A DNA stretch of 64,000 bases from Granulicella arctica (GTDB lineage: Bacteria; Acidobacteriota; Terriglobia; Terriglobales; Acidobacteriaceae): positions 2,790,001 to 2,854,000 of the forward strand of contig NZ_JAGTUT010000001.1 of assembly GCF_025685605.1 (NCBI RefSeq), written 5' to 3'. Shown here one piece after another: positions 17,089 to 26,171 of the stretch; positions within the stretch are counted from its first letter, which is position 1, and each line of letters begins with the position of its first letter. A program made the translations under genes and the position numbers. The notes beneath the pieces were generated by a model. The model ran no database searches. It worked only from the letters and a program-made list of their open reading frames with translations, and was not told the DNA's origin.

Positions 17089-18057
17089 ATGAAGCCTCTA
17101 TATACTTTGCCCATGGGCAGACTCCTCTCCGCACTTCGCTTCTCAGCAGCAGTTGTTCTGCTCCCGATCGTCACCGCACAGCCATCGTTTGCATGGGGTT
17201 CTGACGGCCACAAGCTGATCAATCGCCTGGCAGGCACCGCGTTGCCCGCAGACGTTCCAGCCTTCCTGCGCTCGCCCGCAGCCATCGACGCGCTGGGTTA
17301 CTACGGTCCTGAGCCCGATCGCTGGCGCTCGCCCGCAGAGCCTGAACTGAACGCCGCACAAGCGCCCGAGCACTTCATCGACCTCGAATACGCAGACCTG
17401 GTTGGAACGTTGCCGCGCCGACGCTACGACTTCATTCGCGCTCTAGCCGCCGCCCAAGCAGCACATCCAGACATTCCGCTGACCCCCGAAAAGGTAGGTC
17501 TGCAGCCGTACGTCACTATCGAGATCTACGAGCGGCTCAAGAGCTCCATGCGCGACTACCGAACGCTTCTCGCCGCCAAGCAGGACACCAAACCAGTCGA
17601 GTGTGAGATCACCTTTCTCGCTGGCTGGCTAGGCCACTACGTAGCGGACGGCTCCATGCCCCTCCACACAACCATGCAATACAACGGATGGACGGGGCCA
17701 AATCCGAATGGCTACACGACAGAGCATCACATCCACGCACAGTTCGAGAGTGACTTCGTTGCCGCGAACGTGAAGCCAGCCGATGTAGCTCCGTTGATCG
17801 CAGCCAAGCCAGTCGTCCTGAACGACGTCTTCGCCGAATACGTAATCTATCTTCGACACTCACATACGCTGGTCGAAAAGGTCTACGAGCTGGAGAAGAC
17901 GGGAGCATTCAAAGGAGCAGGAACGCCGGACGGCAAGACCATGGTCGATCAGCAACTAGCTGCAGGAGCAACAGAGTTGCGCGACATCATCTACACCGCA
18001 TGGATCAAGTCCGCCGATCCAGTGCCTGAGTATCGACCAGCAAAGGCAGGAAGCTAG
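17089..18057 (+). CDS. Secreted S1/P1-type zinc nuclease (or related zinc phospholipase)
   Basis: 322 residues. A signal peptide ends at SFA/WGSDGHK, exposing Trp 36 as the mature N-terminus, as in S1/P1 nucleases where the terminal amine binds zinc. Remaining zinc ligands: His 41 (GSDGH), Asp 77 (EPDRW), His 95 (EHFIDL), His 183/Asp 187/His 193 (GHYVADGSMPLH) and His 216 with Glu 220 (HAQFE). This full trinuclear set predicts a periplasmic or secreted single-strand nuclease/3'-nucleotidase; the zinc-dependent phospholipase C relatives cannot be excluded. ATG 17113 is an alternative start. The last four bases overlap the converging DUF2062 gene. Confidence 0.87.
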   Translation: MKPLYTLPMGRLLSALRFSAAVVLLPIVTAQPSFAWGSDGHKLINRLAGTALPADVPAFLRSPAAIDALGYYGPEPDRWRSPAEPELNAAQAPEHFIDLEYADLVGTLPRRRYDFIRALAAAQAAHPDIPLTPEKVGLQPYVTIEIYERLKSSMRDYRTLLAAKQDTKPVECEITFLAGWLGHYVADGSMPLHTTMQYNGWTGPNPNGYTTEHHIHAQFESDFVAANVKPADVAPLIAAKPVVLNDVFAEYVIYLRHSHTLVEKVYELEKTGAFKGAGTPDGKTMVDQQLAAGATELRDIIYTAWIKSADPVPEYRPAKAGS

Positions 18058-18572
18058 AGCGAAGAGTCTGACGGCAGAATGGGATATTGATGCCGATCGA
18101 TGCGGATCAGAAGGCGTCTCAAAATCGGAGTGAGAGCAAGGGCAAGTGGAGGTGCAGCAACGATGGCCAACACAAGCCACACCAGCAAAGCGTGACCTTC
18201 CCAAAGCCAGAGTTGACGCGTAAGAGCGATGGGATTGACACGAGCCGCTTTGAGCAGAGAACCCGGAGAGAGCGGCAACGGTGCTGTATGAAAGAGACGA
18301 CTCCCAACGCGGATAAACGGAACGACCAGCAGTATCTCAAGCGGGTAGACGACATGATTCGCAAGCTGCGAGGCAGCAACATTGAGACGGAAGACAAATG
18401 CAATCGCAAGGCAAAGGATCGTCGTGCTGCCGAGTAACGGGTTGATGCCAATCATCAACCCGATCGCGATGCTCCAGGCAAGCTTCTCCGGGCTCGCTCC
18501 CATCCGCAGCAAGGCAAGGACGGGTAGGATGAAACGGCGGTAGAGCCAGCCGTGATGGATGGGTTCGTTCAC
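18054..18572 (-). CDS. DUF2062 membrane protein
   Basis: 172 residues from GTG 18572. ASPEKLAWSIAIGLMIGINPLLGSTTILCLAIAFVFRLN is the DUF2062 signature: a membrane segment with G-x-x-x-G-x-x-P and NPLLG, followed by NHVVYPLEILLVVPFIRVG. Two or three further membrane spans follow. Function unknown; homologues often accompany glycosyltransferase or lipid genes. Here it converges on the S1/P1 gene (four-base overlap at stops) and faces away from the acyltransferase locus. Confidence 0.85.
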   Translation of the reverse strand: MNEPIHHGWLYRRFILPVLALLRMGASPEKLAWSIAIGLMIGINPLLGSTTILCLAIAFVFRLNVAASQLANHVVYPLEILLVVPFIRVGSRLFHTAPLPLSPGSLLKAARVNPIALTRQLWLWEGHALLVWLVLAIVAAPPLALALTPILRRLLIRIDRHQYPILPSDSSL

Positions 18573-18692
18573 GTATCAACAGGATAGAGTGCGCGGTGCA
18601 TGACAAAGTTGCGTAACAACGCTTCGATGACAAGGAAATGACGTCAAATTGGGACGCACAGCAGCAGCGTACGCCGAAGAAACGAGAGAGTC

Positions 18693-19448
18693 TTGAACGT
18701 AGGGAGAGGTACGAGATCGATCTTCAGAAGCCTGATGCTGGCTGGAATGTTCGTAGAAGCAGGAACTGAACTGATCCTCAAGCGACCCTCAACCAGGGAG
18801 AAACGCGCAGACTGGCTTCATCGCTTCTGTGCTCGCTCGATGCGGCGCATGGGCATAACCGTTACCGTTCACGGGCGCTTTCCAGAGCGAGGCTCGCTCA
18901 TCACCAATCACCAGACGTACCTCGACATCGTGATGCTTGCGTCGCTTCATCCATGCGTCTTTGTCTCCAAGGCTGAACTCGTCAGCGTGCCTGTTCTCGG
19001 ATGGATGACGACGATGTCAGGCACAGTCTTCGTAGAGCGTGGTCGAGGTGGATCCGCGTTGCGCGCGAGCGCTGGCATGAAGGCCGTTTCGAAAGCTGGT
19101 CTGCCGGTGGTCTTCTTTCCCGAAGGAACGACGACAAGTGGAAGGGAAATGTTGCCGTTTCGCTCTGGTCTCCTCTCGCAGGCGATGGCTTCTGGAGAGC
19201 CAATCACCGCTGGTTACATCAAGTACACGATGGGTGCGAACAATGGGTCCGATGTCTCGGTTGAGGAGAACGTGAGTTGGGGCAATCTCCCGATGTTCAC
19301 GCACATCTTCACCTTCCTCGGATTGCGCGGCGTCCATGTTGACGTCCACTTCGGTGATGCGCCGATCAGGTTTTCAAGTGACTTGATGCATAGAAAGGCA
19401 GCAGCAATCGAGGCGCACGCGGCTGTCCTTCTACTGAAGCCACTCTGA
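18693..19448 (+). CDS. 1-acyl-sn-glycerol-3-phosphate acyltransferase (PlsC family), first copy
   Basis: 251 residues from TTG 18693 (CGAGAGAG just upstream); a later start is possible. PlsC motifs: NHQTYLD (His 73, Asp 78, the HX4D pair), GTVFVERG and FFPEGTTT (143-148). It would acylate lysophosphatidate or, given the OlsB-like gene next door, a lyso-ornithine lipid. A hydrophobic N-terminal helix (RSLMLAGMFVEAG) anchors it to the membrane. The second PlsC-like protein at 20432 has the same motif set but only patchy similarity, so the two may act on different acceptors. Confidence 0.9.
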   Translation: MNVGRGTRSIFRSLMLAGMFVEAGTELILKRPSTREKRADWLHRFCARSMRRMGITVTVHGRFPERGSLITNHQTYLDIVMLASLHPCVFVSKAELVSVPVLGWMTTMSGTVFVERGRGGSALRASAGMKAVSKAGLPVVFFPEGTTTSGREMLPFRSGLLSQAMASGEPITAGYIKYTMGANNGSDVSVEENVSWGNLPMFTHIFTFLGLRGVHVDVHFGDAPIRFSSDLMHRKAAAIEAHAAVLLLKPL

Positions 19449-19585
19449 TTCTGTAAACGAAATGCAATCAATGATTCAACCAATGTTCACCCAATAGAGA
19501 CGACCTGTTACAGAAGCGCCCGCAAGATGGTATCGAAAGCTCCTGGCTGCACAACGTTCTAGCCACAACGTTCCAAGGAGAGTCG

Positions 19586-20422
19586 ATGCTTATTGCTGCA
19601 GGTCAGTCCGCTCCTGTCTTCGTCTCCACTTCGATTCCAGCCCTGCTTCCTGATGTCTCGACCGTAGATCAGCTTCCATCCAAGAAGGACATTCGGCTTG
19701 AGACAGGAGCATACGTGGCTCGTCTTGCGCTTACGGATCGAGAGCGCATTGCTGCATTTCGCCTTCGCTTCCTGGTATTCAACCTGGAGATGCAGGAAGG
19801 TCTTGAATCGGCTTACGTTGATGGCTATGACGTCGATCGCTACGACCAGGTCTGCGACCATCTGATCGTCGAGGAGAAGTCGACCGGCGAGATCGTTGGA
19901 ACCTATCGGATCCAGATGGGCGATGTTGCTGGCCGATACTTCGGCTATTACAGCGAGCAGGAGTTTGACTTTGCTCCGTTCGCTGGCATGAGAGAGCAGA
20001 TCGTGGAACTCGGTAGAGCCTGCATTCAGCGCGACCATCGCTCGACCGAGGTGCTGCATCTTCTGTGGCGCGGCATCGCTCGGTACGCACTCGCGAATGG
20101 TGGAAGATACATGATGGGCTGCTGCAGCCTGACCTCGCAGGATCCTGAAATGGGTCATGCGGTGTACGAGTCGCTGCGGGGGTTTATGGTGGAGCCAAAT
20201 CTGCTCACGGTTCCTACAACTGCGTTCAAGCTTCCTGCCAGCAGTAAGCCGATGCTTGGTATGCGAGCGCCGAAGCTGTTGCGTGCCTATCTTACGATCG
20301 GGGCCAAGATCTGCGGTGCTCCTGCGATTGATCGGGAGTTCAAGACGATTGACTTCCTTACCTTGCTTGACCTGCAGACGCTTCATCCGCGCATGGCAAC
20401 ACGCTTTCTCGAGGGCTGCTAA
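19586..20422 (+). CDS. olsB: GNAT-type N-acyltransferase, OlsB-like (ornithine lipid synthesis)
   Basis: 278 residues; AAGGAGAG lies six bases before ATG. It belongs to the acyl-carrier-protein-dependent N-acyltransferase group (COG3176): RIAAFRLRFLVFNLEMQEGL, DRYDQVCDHLIVEEKSTGEIVGTYRIQ, FDFAPF, IVELGRACIQRDHRSTEVLHLLWRGIARY and GGRYMMGCCSL. OlsB attaches a 3-hydroxy fatty acid to ornithine, giving lyso-ornithine lipid. The next gene is a PlsC-type enzyme fitting OlsA, which adds the second chain, so the order OlsB-OlsA matches the known pathway. The amino-acid acceptor (ornithine or another) is inferred. Confidence 0.75.
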   Translation: MLIAAGQSAPVFVSTSIPALLPDVSTVDQLPSKKDIRLETGAYVARLALTDRERIAAFRLRFLVFNLEMQEGLESAYVDGYDVDRYDQVCDHLIVEEKSTGEIVGTYRIQMGDVAGRYFGYYSEQEFDFAPFAGMREQIVELGRACIQRDHRSTEVLHLLWRGIARYALANGGRYMMGCCSLTSQDPEMGHAVYESLRGFMVEPNLLTVPTTAFKLPASSKPMLGMRAPKLLRAYLTIGAKICGAPAIDREFKTIDFLTLLDLQTLHPRMATRFLEGC

Positions 20423-20431
20423 GTCGATGCG

Positions 20432-21295
20432 GTGGCTTCGCGTATGAGCAAGCTCTGCCGTTCGCTGTATCGAAGCGCTTATCTTCTTATCCTGCTGATT
20501 GCGGCGAGTATCGACGGTCGTATTCGCAGGCCGAAGGTCGGTGCGGAAGGTGCGATCTGGATTCATAACTGGTGTCATCGCATCGTGAATGCGCTGCGCA
20601 TCGAATGTACGATTAAGGGTTCGCTTCCGACCAGCGGAGCCGTTGTCTCAAACCATCTCAGCTATCTCGATATTCTGCTCTACAGCGCAACAACTCCTTT
20701 TGTGATGGTGGCTAAGAAGGAGCTTCGGAGTTGGCCGCTTTTAGGTTGGCTGACTGCGCAGGCTGGAACCGTTTATGTGCAGAGGTCAGAGGATCGTAGA
20801 CCGGGCGAGCTTCGGCAGGAGCATTCCGAGGTGAATGGGATGATGGCCGAAGCGTACGCGAGCGGTCTTCCAGTGCTCTTCTTTCCGGAGGGAACGACGA
20901 CGGATGGAGAGCAGGTTCTCCCATTTCGGCGAGGACTTTTTCACTCGGTGCTGAACGGTGGGATTCCGCTTCGAACGGCTGCGTTGCAGTTTCAGGTAGG
21001 CGAGAGAGATCGAACTGCGATTGTTGGACGCGATGTCTGCTTTGTGGGCGATGCTCTCTTTGGACCGCACATCTTTCAATGTCTCGGGCTGCACGAGCTT
21101 AAAGCGCAGATCAAGTTCGGTGGCGAAGTCTTGCAGCGAGAGGATCGTTTTGTGTTGTCCCAGAGTGCTCATGCTGCGGTGTCCGAGCTTCATGGCAGTC
21201 TTGCAGATCGGCCAAAATATGCGTCGGAGATTGAGCGTCGCTATGAGAAGAGTCATTGGCCCGAAGGTCTGGCGAACGCCCCAGAACGGCCATGA
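20432..21295 (+). CDS. olsA: PlsC-family O-acyltransferase, OlsA-like, second copy
   Basis: 287 residues from GTG 20432 (ATG 20444 possible, neither with a strong ribosome site). It has a membrane helix near residues 15-27 (AYLLILLIAASID), HX4D in SNHLSYLDI (His 75, Asp 80), GTVYVQRS and FFPEGTTTDGE (152-155 PEGT). It starts nine bases after the OlsB-like stop, strongly suggesting a shared transcript and joint action: O-acylation of the lyso-lipid made by OlsB. Assignment as OlsA rests on this context; general lysophosphatidate acyltransferase is the alternative. Confidence 0.72.
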   Translation: MASRMSKLCRSLYRSAYLLILLIAASIDGRIRRPKVGAEGAIWIHNWCHRIVNALRIECTIKGSLPTSGAVVSNHLSYLDILLYSATTPFVMVAKKELRSWPLLGWLTAQAGTVYVQRSEDRRPGELRQEHSEVNGMMAEAYASGLPVLFFPEGTTTDGEQVLPFRRGLFHSVLNGGIPLRTAALQFQVGERDRTAIVGRDVCFVGDALFGPHIFQCLGLHELKAQIKFGGEVLQREDRFVLSQSAHAAVSELHGSLADRPKYASEIERRYEKSHWPEGLANAPERP

Positions 21296-21307
21296 CCCCC
21301 CTCCCCC

Positions 21308-21347
21308 TACCTAAGTACGAAAGTCTTCAAAACAGGTGGGTTAGGTA
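21308..21347. terminator. Weak hairpin between olsA and udk
   Basis: TACCTAA (21308-21314) pairs with TTAGGTA (21341-21347) around an A-rich loop, preceded by a C-rich run. It lies between converging genes; no T-run, so its terminator role is tentative. Confidence 0.35.
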
Positions 21348-21412
21348 TGTCCTGGTGCACACTCTGCGACTCTTTCTGAGTGTTGGAGAACCTGCTCTGA
21401 GGGTGGGGTTTG

Positions 21413-22054
21413 TCAAGTAATTGCCCGGCGAAGTCGTTGGAGTATCTGTTCTACCGACCAGTCGAGTGCGTCTGTTCCTTCAACCGTTACCGTAGCGTGT
21501 GCTGCGGACGGGAGTACAAACATATCGGCCATGGGTCGCGCCGTGGCCTCGTATTGATCACGGACGGAGGCCTCTGAGCGACCGCGCTCGCGGACGTCCC
21601 GGTGGATTCGTCGCGTGAGGCAGAGTGAGTGTGGAGCGTTGACGTAGATGCTGAAGTCGTACAGCTTGCGCAACGACTCGTAGTGCAGCGCGAGAATGCC
21701 TTCGACGATGAGCACCTTGGCCGTCTGCACGCTTTCTGTCACGCCCGCGACACGGCTATGAGTTGCAAAATCGTAGACGGGGCGATCGATCGCACGGCCA
21801 TCTGCGAGCGTGGCGACGTGGTGCGCGAGGAGATCCGATTCGAGCGAGTCAGGGTGGTCGAAGTTCTGTTGCGCGCGCTCGTCAGGCGGCAGGTGGCTGA
21901 GGTCGTGATAGTAGAAGTCCAGCGGAAGCAGCGTGGCGTTGAGTTGGGAGGTTAGCTCACGGGCAAGCGTCGTCTTGCCGGAGCCGGAGCAGCCGCCGAT
22001 GCCAAGGATGAAAGGACGCTGGTGGTAGAGCGGAAGTTGTTCGCCGGCACTCAC
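21413..22054 (-). CDS. udk: Uridine kinase
   Basis: 213 residues from GTG 22054, two bases after the punA stop. Walker A GIGGCSGSGKTTLA, then LPLDFYYHDL, NFDHPDSLESDLL, RPVYDFATHSR and VLIVEGILALHYESLRKLYDFSIYVNAP, RRIHRDVRERGRS: the standard uridine/cytidine kinase sequence, phosphorylating salvaged uridine or cytidine with ATP or GTP. It is the last gene of the salvage operon. Confidence 0.95.
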   Translation of the reverse strand: MSAGEQLPLYHQRPFILGIGGCSGSGKTTLARELTSQLNATLLPLDFYYHDLSHLPPDERAQQNFDHPDSLESDLLAHHVATLADGRAIDRPVYDFATHSRVAGVTESVQTAKVLIVEGILALHYESLRKLYDFSIYVNAPHSLCLTRRIHRDVRERGRSEASVRDQYEATARPMADMFVLPSAAHATVTVEGTDALDWSVEQILQRLRRAIT

Positions 22055-22056
22055 GC

Positions 22057-22914
22057 TTAGGTCGCGCTCTCGGAAACAATTTGTGGAACGAGCGCCGTGA
22101 GCAGGCTGGTGAACCGCTTCTCGACGCTTCGACCAATCTCCATCACCTCTTCGTGATCGATCTGCTCATCCACGATCCCTGCAGCCATGTTGGTGACGAG
22201 TGACAGCCCAAGCACCTCGATTCCCATGTGGCGGGCGACGATGACCTCGTGAACGGTCGACATGCCAACCATGTCTGCTCCGAGGGTGCGGAAGGCACGT
22301 ATCTCGGCGGGCGTTTCAAAGCTGGGGCCGAGGACAGCGAGGTAGACGCCCTCGGTGAGGGTGAAGCCCTGGCGTATGGCTTCATCGATGGCCATGCGGC
22401 GGAAGCCTAAGGCGTAGGCCGTGCTCATGTCGAAGAAGCGTTGGCCTGAACCTTCTGCGAGGCCGAAGCGCGGTTCGTTGGGTCCAAGCGCGGCGTTCGT
22501 TCCGGTGAGATTGATGTGGTCTGCGATGGCGACTAGTTCGCCCGGCTTGAGCGAGGCGCGTATGCCTCCGGCAGCGTTGGTGATGATGGCCGAGCGCACG
22601 CCAAGGAGTCCAAGCACACGCATCGGGAAGGTGACCTCATCCATCAGGTAGCCTTCATACGCGTGAACACGGCCCTGCATGACGGCGACAGCAACACCTG
22701 CGATGGTCCCAATTACTAGCTGCCCGGAGTGTCCTTTTACGGTCGACTGCGGGAAGTGCGGAATGTCGGCGTATGGAATCGCTACAGCATTGTCGACATG
22801 ATCTGCGAAGCCGCCAAGGCCGGAGCCGAGGATGATGCCTAACGTCGGAGCGAGCGAAATTTGCGTCTGTATGTAGGAGACTGCTGCGGTCGCATTGCTG
22901 AAGATATCGGTCAT
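22057..22914 (-). CDS. punA: Purine-nucleoside phosphorylase, trimeric class II type
   Basis: 285 residues. Splits purine nucleosides with phosphate to base and ribose-1-phosphate. LGIILGSGLGGFAD, HSGQLVIG, GRVHAYEGY (phosphate and ribose binding), ITNAAGGI, GPSFETPAEIRAFR (Glu), DMVGMSTVHEVIVARH and LSLVTNMAAGI with the base-binding Asn are diagnostic of the trimeric inosine/guanosine type. It lies between the transporter and udk with gaps of 12 and 2 bases. An MTA phosphorylase is unlikely because of the MSTVHE and VTNMAAG details. Confidence 0.94.
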   Translation of the reverse strand: MTDIFSNATAAVSYIQTQISLAPTLGIILGSGLGGFADHVDNAVAIPYADIPHFPQSTVKGHSGQLVIGTIAGVAVAVMQGRVHAYEGYLMDEVTFPMRVLGLLGVRSAIITNAAGGIRASLKPGELVAIADHINLTGTNAALGPNEPRFGLAEGSGQRFFDMSTAYALGFRRMAIDEAIRQGFTLTEGVYLAVLGPSFETPAEIRAFRTLGADMVGMSTVHEVIVARHMGIEVLGLSLVTNMAAGIVDEQIDHEEVMEIGRSVEKRFTSLLTALVPQIVSESAT

Positions 22915-22926
22915 GGAATCTCTACT

Positions 22927-24165
22927 TTATTTGATGAGCATCGAGACGATGCTTGCGGACATCAGGTTGGCCATGGTGCCAGCGAGCATGGCGCGTAGGC
23001 CAAGCTGGGCGAGGTCGTTGCGGCGATTGGGGACGAGAGCGCCGATGCCACCGATCTGCATGCCAATGCTGCCGACGTTGGCGAAGCCGCAGAGGGCGAA
23101 GGTGGCGATGGAGAAGGTGGTCGGGGCCAGCGTGGCTTTCATCGCGCCGAGCTGGGTGAAGGCTACGAACTCATTGATCATGGTGCGGGTGCCAAGCAGG
23201 TTGCCGATGGTGCGGGCGTCGTGCCAGGGGATGCCGATGAGCCACGCGACGGGAGCGCCGACTACGCCGAGGATCGCGTTGAGCGAGTGAGGGAAGGGAA
23301 TATTTCCATGGGCCCAGGCGAAGTTCGAGATGCCGAGCATCATGGCGTTGAACAGGCCGACAAGGGCGACGAAGCTGATGAGCATGATGGCGACGTTGAA
23401 AGCGAGCTGACCGCCATCGATGGTGCCGCGCGCGATGGCGGCGATGAAGTTCTCGTTCTTGTGCTCCTCATTTGGTGGCATGTGGACGGTGCCTGCGGTG
23501 GCGGGAACTTCGGTCTCGGGGACGAGCATCTTGGCGATGAGAATGGTGCCGGGCGCGGTCATGATGACGGCGGAGAGCAGGTCCTGCGCGTTGATGCCGA
23601 AGCTGATGTAGGCCGCCATGATGCCGCCTGAGACGTGCGCCATGCCGGAGGTCATGATGACCATAAGCTCACTGCGGGTCGCGCCCGCGAGGAAGGGACG
23701 GATGGTGAGCGGGGCTTCGGTCTGGCCCATGAAGATGCTGGCGGCAACGTTGGTACTCTCGGCACCCGAGGTGCCCATCGTTCGCTGCATGATCCAAGCG
23801 ACGACACGGATGATCTGCTGCATCAGGCCAATGTGATAAAGGATCGCAAAGAAGGCCGAGATGAAGATGATGGTCGGCAGCACGGCGAAGGCAAGCACTG
23901 CAAGCGAATCACCGGGGGTGCCGAGGCGGCCGAAGACGAGCGAGGAGCCATCGACTGAGTGGGCGAGCAGCGAGGTGATGACGGCGGAGACCCGATGCAG
24001 GATCACCTGGCCGGCGTTCCACTTGATAACCATGAAGGCGAAGACGATCTGCAGGCCGAGTCCCCAGATAACCGTTCTCCAGCGAATGGCACGGCGATCG
24101 GTCGAGAAGGCGTAGGCAAGGCCGAGAAACGTGATGAGTCCAAGCAGACCGGTAAATCGTGCCAA
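22927..24165 (-). CDS. nupC: Concentrative nucleoside transporter (CNT/NupC family)
   Basis: 412 residues from TTG 24165, supported by GGGAG seven bases upstream. About ten membrane segments; GSSLVFGRLG, LPTIIFISAFFAILYHIGLMQ, GTSGAESTNVAASIFMGQTEAPL (substrate and sodium/proton site with Glu), MTSGMAHVSGGIMAAY and FALCGFANVGSIGMQIGGIG are CNT signatures. It imports nucleosides with a cation gradient, feeding the phosphorylases, deaminase and kinase of the same operon. Confidence 0.95.
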   Translation of the reverse strand: MARFTGLLGLITFLGLAYAFSTDRRAIRWRTVIWGLGLQIVFAFMVIKWNAGQVILHRVSAVITSLLAHSVDGSSLVFGRLGTPGDSLAVLAFAVLPTIIFISAFFAILYHIGLMQQIIRVVAWIMQRTMGTSGAESTNVAASIFMGQTEAPLTIRPFLAGATRSELMVIMTSGMAHVSGGIMAAYISFGINAQDLLSAVIMTAPGTILIAKMLVPETEVPATAGTVHMPPNEEHKNENFIAAIARGTIDGGQLAFNVAIMLISFVALVGLFNAMMLGISNFAWAHGNIPFPHSLNAILGVVGAPVAWLIGIPWHDARTIGNLLGTRTMINEFVAFTQLGAMKATLAPTTFSIATFALCGFANVGSIGMQIGGIGALVPNRRNDLAQLGLRAMLAGTMANLMSASIVSMLIK

Positions 24166-24248
24166 GAGGTGCTCCCTGTGTGTAGTCGCTGGCTGAGAAC
24201 GGTGTCGCTAGTGTAACGAATCCGTCACAAAGGGATGTGCTGTGGCAG

Positions 24249-25607
24249 TTAGCGGAGCGTTTCCGCCGTGATGATGCTGCGAACTATGGGCTGGCGGACG
24301 GGGGACTGATCGGCGATCTGGAGGGTTCGGCGGAGCATGGTGAAGGGTTCGTCGATGAGGCTGGCGTCGTCGCTGAAGAGGGTGCAGAGGGGCTGACCGG
24401 CTTCAATCCAGGTGCCGAGCTTGGCGTGCATCTCGATGCCGGCAGCAGCGGATACGGGCTCCCCGGGTGTGGTGCGACCGGCCCCGAGGCGCTGGACGCA
24501 CCAGCCTACTTCGGTGCAATCCATGGCCGCGAGATAGCCGCTGCGTTCGGCGGAGAGGATGCGTGTGGCGGTCGGTTTGTGGAGCGCAGCTGGATCGTCG
24601 AAGGCAGCAACGTCTCCACCTTGCAGGGCGACCATGGCGAGCCAGGCTTTGTAGGCCGAGCCGTTTTGCAGGGCTTCATCGGCGAGGGCTGTACCGGCTT
24701 CGGGTGTGGCTGCGAGGCCTCCTAGATAGAGCATCCATCCGGCGAGGATATTCGATAGCTCGATAAGGTCCGCGCTCATGGGATGGCGTATGCCTTTGAG
24801 GATGTCGATGCATTCGCGGACCTCAACCCAGTTGCCGGAGAAGCGTCCTAGGGGTTCGTCCATGGAGGTCAGGAGGGCGGCGGTGCGCGTGCCTGCGGCT
24901 TCGCCGGTCGCGACCATGAGGCGGGCGAGGTGTTTGGAGTCTTCGTAGCGGCTCATGAAGGCACCGCTGCCAGTTTTTACGTCGAGGACTAGGCCGTTGA
25001 GACCGGCGGCCAGCTTCTTGCTCATGATGCTGGCGCAGATGAGGTTGGGAGATTCGACGGTGCCTGTGTGGTCACGCATGGCGTAAAGGATGCGGTCCGC
25101 GGGGACGAGGCTTGGCGTCTGGCCGACGATGCTGGCTCCGCATTGGGAGATGACCTCGGCGAACTCCTTGAGGGAGAGCTGCGTGCGAAAGCCGGGGATG
25201 GTTTCGAGCTTATCCAGCGTGCCGCCGGTGTGGCCGAGGGAGCGACCGCTGATCATAGGGACGGCAAGGCGTGGTGAGGAGGCGAAACCTACTGCGGCGA
25301 CGATGGGCGCGATGAGGAGGGAGGTCTTGTCGCCGACGCCGCCGGTGGAGTGCTTGTCGACTGTGAAGGCGTGGAGCGGTGCGGAGTCGAAGACCTCGCC
25401 GGAGAAGCGCATGGTCTGCGTGAGGGTAGCGAGCTCGCGGGCGTCTAGACCACGCAGCCAGACGGCCATGAGGAAGGCACCGATCTGGGCGTCGGACGTG
25501 GTGTGGTCGACGACACCTCGGATGAAAGATTGGATCTCGGCGTCGGAGAGGCTGAGGCCATCCCGTTTGTGGCGAAGGATGTCGATGGGGTAGATGGGCT
25601 CTGTCAT
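24249..25607 (-). CDS. deoA: Thymidine (pyrimidine-nucleoside) phosphorylase
   Basis: 452 residues. IDILRHKRDGLSLSDAEI, FLMAVWLRGLD, VDKHSTGGVGDKTSLLIAPIVAA (phosphate-binding KHSTGGVGDK), PMISGRSLGHTGGTLDKLETIPGF, ILYAMRDHTGTVES and SKKLAAGLNGLVLDVKTGSGAFM are all present. It releases thymine or uracil and (deoxy)ribose-1-phosphate. ATG 25607 lies four bases after the cdd stop; the transporter gene follows by 83 bases. Confidence 0.96.
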   Translation of the reverse strand: MTEPIYPIDILRHKRDGLSLSDAEIQSFIRGVVDHTTSDAQIGAFLMAVWLRGLDARELATLTQTMRFSGEVFDSAPLHAFTVDKHSTGGVGDKTSLLIAPIVAAVGFASSPRLAVPMISGRSLGHTGGTLDKLETIPGFRTQLSLKEFAEVISQCGASIVGQTPSLVPADRILYAMRDHTGTVESPNLICASIMSKKLAAGLNGLVLDVKTGSGAFMSRYEDSKHLARLMVATGEAAGTRTAALLTSMDEPLGRFSGNWVEVRECIDILKGIRHPMSADLIELSNILAGWMLYLGGLAATPEAGTALADEALQNGSAYKAWLAMVALQGGDVAAFDDPAALHKPTATRILSAERSGYLAAMDCTEVGWCVQRLGAGRTTPGEPVSAAAGIEMHAKLGTWIEAGQPLCTLFSDDASLIDEPFTMLRRTLQIADQSPVRQPIVRSIITAETLR

Positions 25608-25611
25608 AAGG

Positions 25612-26046
25612 TTAGTGAGCCAAATGGAAGCCGGCGGGGAGCATCTCGCTCATCGAGGTGACGGCGATGGTGCCGTCTTCGGCCGGGTAGAAGATCCAGG
25701 TCTCCGGCGTGCTGAACTCGAGGATGGTCTGGCGGCAGGCACCGCAGGGCTGGCTGGCTGTTCCATTGAGGTTGGCAACGGCGACGGCGCGAAGCTTGAT
25801 GGTGGGGCCGTACTGGCTGACGGCGGTGGCGATGGCCGATTGCTCGGCGCAGGTGGTGAGCCGGTAGGAGGCGTTCTCGACGTTGCAGCCGATGACGATC
25901 TCGCCGGTCGCGAGCAGGAGGGCTGCGCCTACACGGAAGTTGCTGTAGGGCGCGTAGGCTTGCCCGGCCACGGCGACGGCTTGCTTGTGAAGCTCGGCGA
26001 TCGTTTCGGTGCTCAGACCGCTGCGGTCTTCGGGGGTTGTCGACAT
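25612..26046 (-). CDS. cdd: Cytidine deaminase
   Basis: 144 residues, the usual homotetrameric size. Zinc site: TTCAEQSA (Cys and catalytic Glu) and PCGACRQ (two Cys); substrate residues in GCNVENASY and AYAPYSNFRVGAALL. It deaminates cytidine and deoxycytidine to uridine forms. First gene of the operon cdd-deoA-nupC-punA-udk; the 125-base divergent region with lhr should carry the operon promoter, though I see no regulator gene or operator. Confidence 0.95.
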   Translation of the reverse strand: MSTTPEDRSGLSTETIAELHKQAVAVAGQAYAPYSNFRVGAALLLATGEIVIGCNVENASYRLTTCAEQSAIATAVSQYGPTIKLRAVAVANLNGTASQPCGACRQTILEFSTPETWIFYPAEDGTIAVTSMSEMLPAGFHLAH

Positions 26047-26171
26047 GATGTCTGAGGCTATCGGCTGTAGCGTGTCGTGGCAAGTGACATGGTCTGTTCA
26101 CAGGATGGACAGGGTGCGGTTGTTCTGCATCGAACTCAGGAATGCAGCGAGTATTCTGCTGAAAGCTATTG

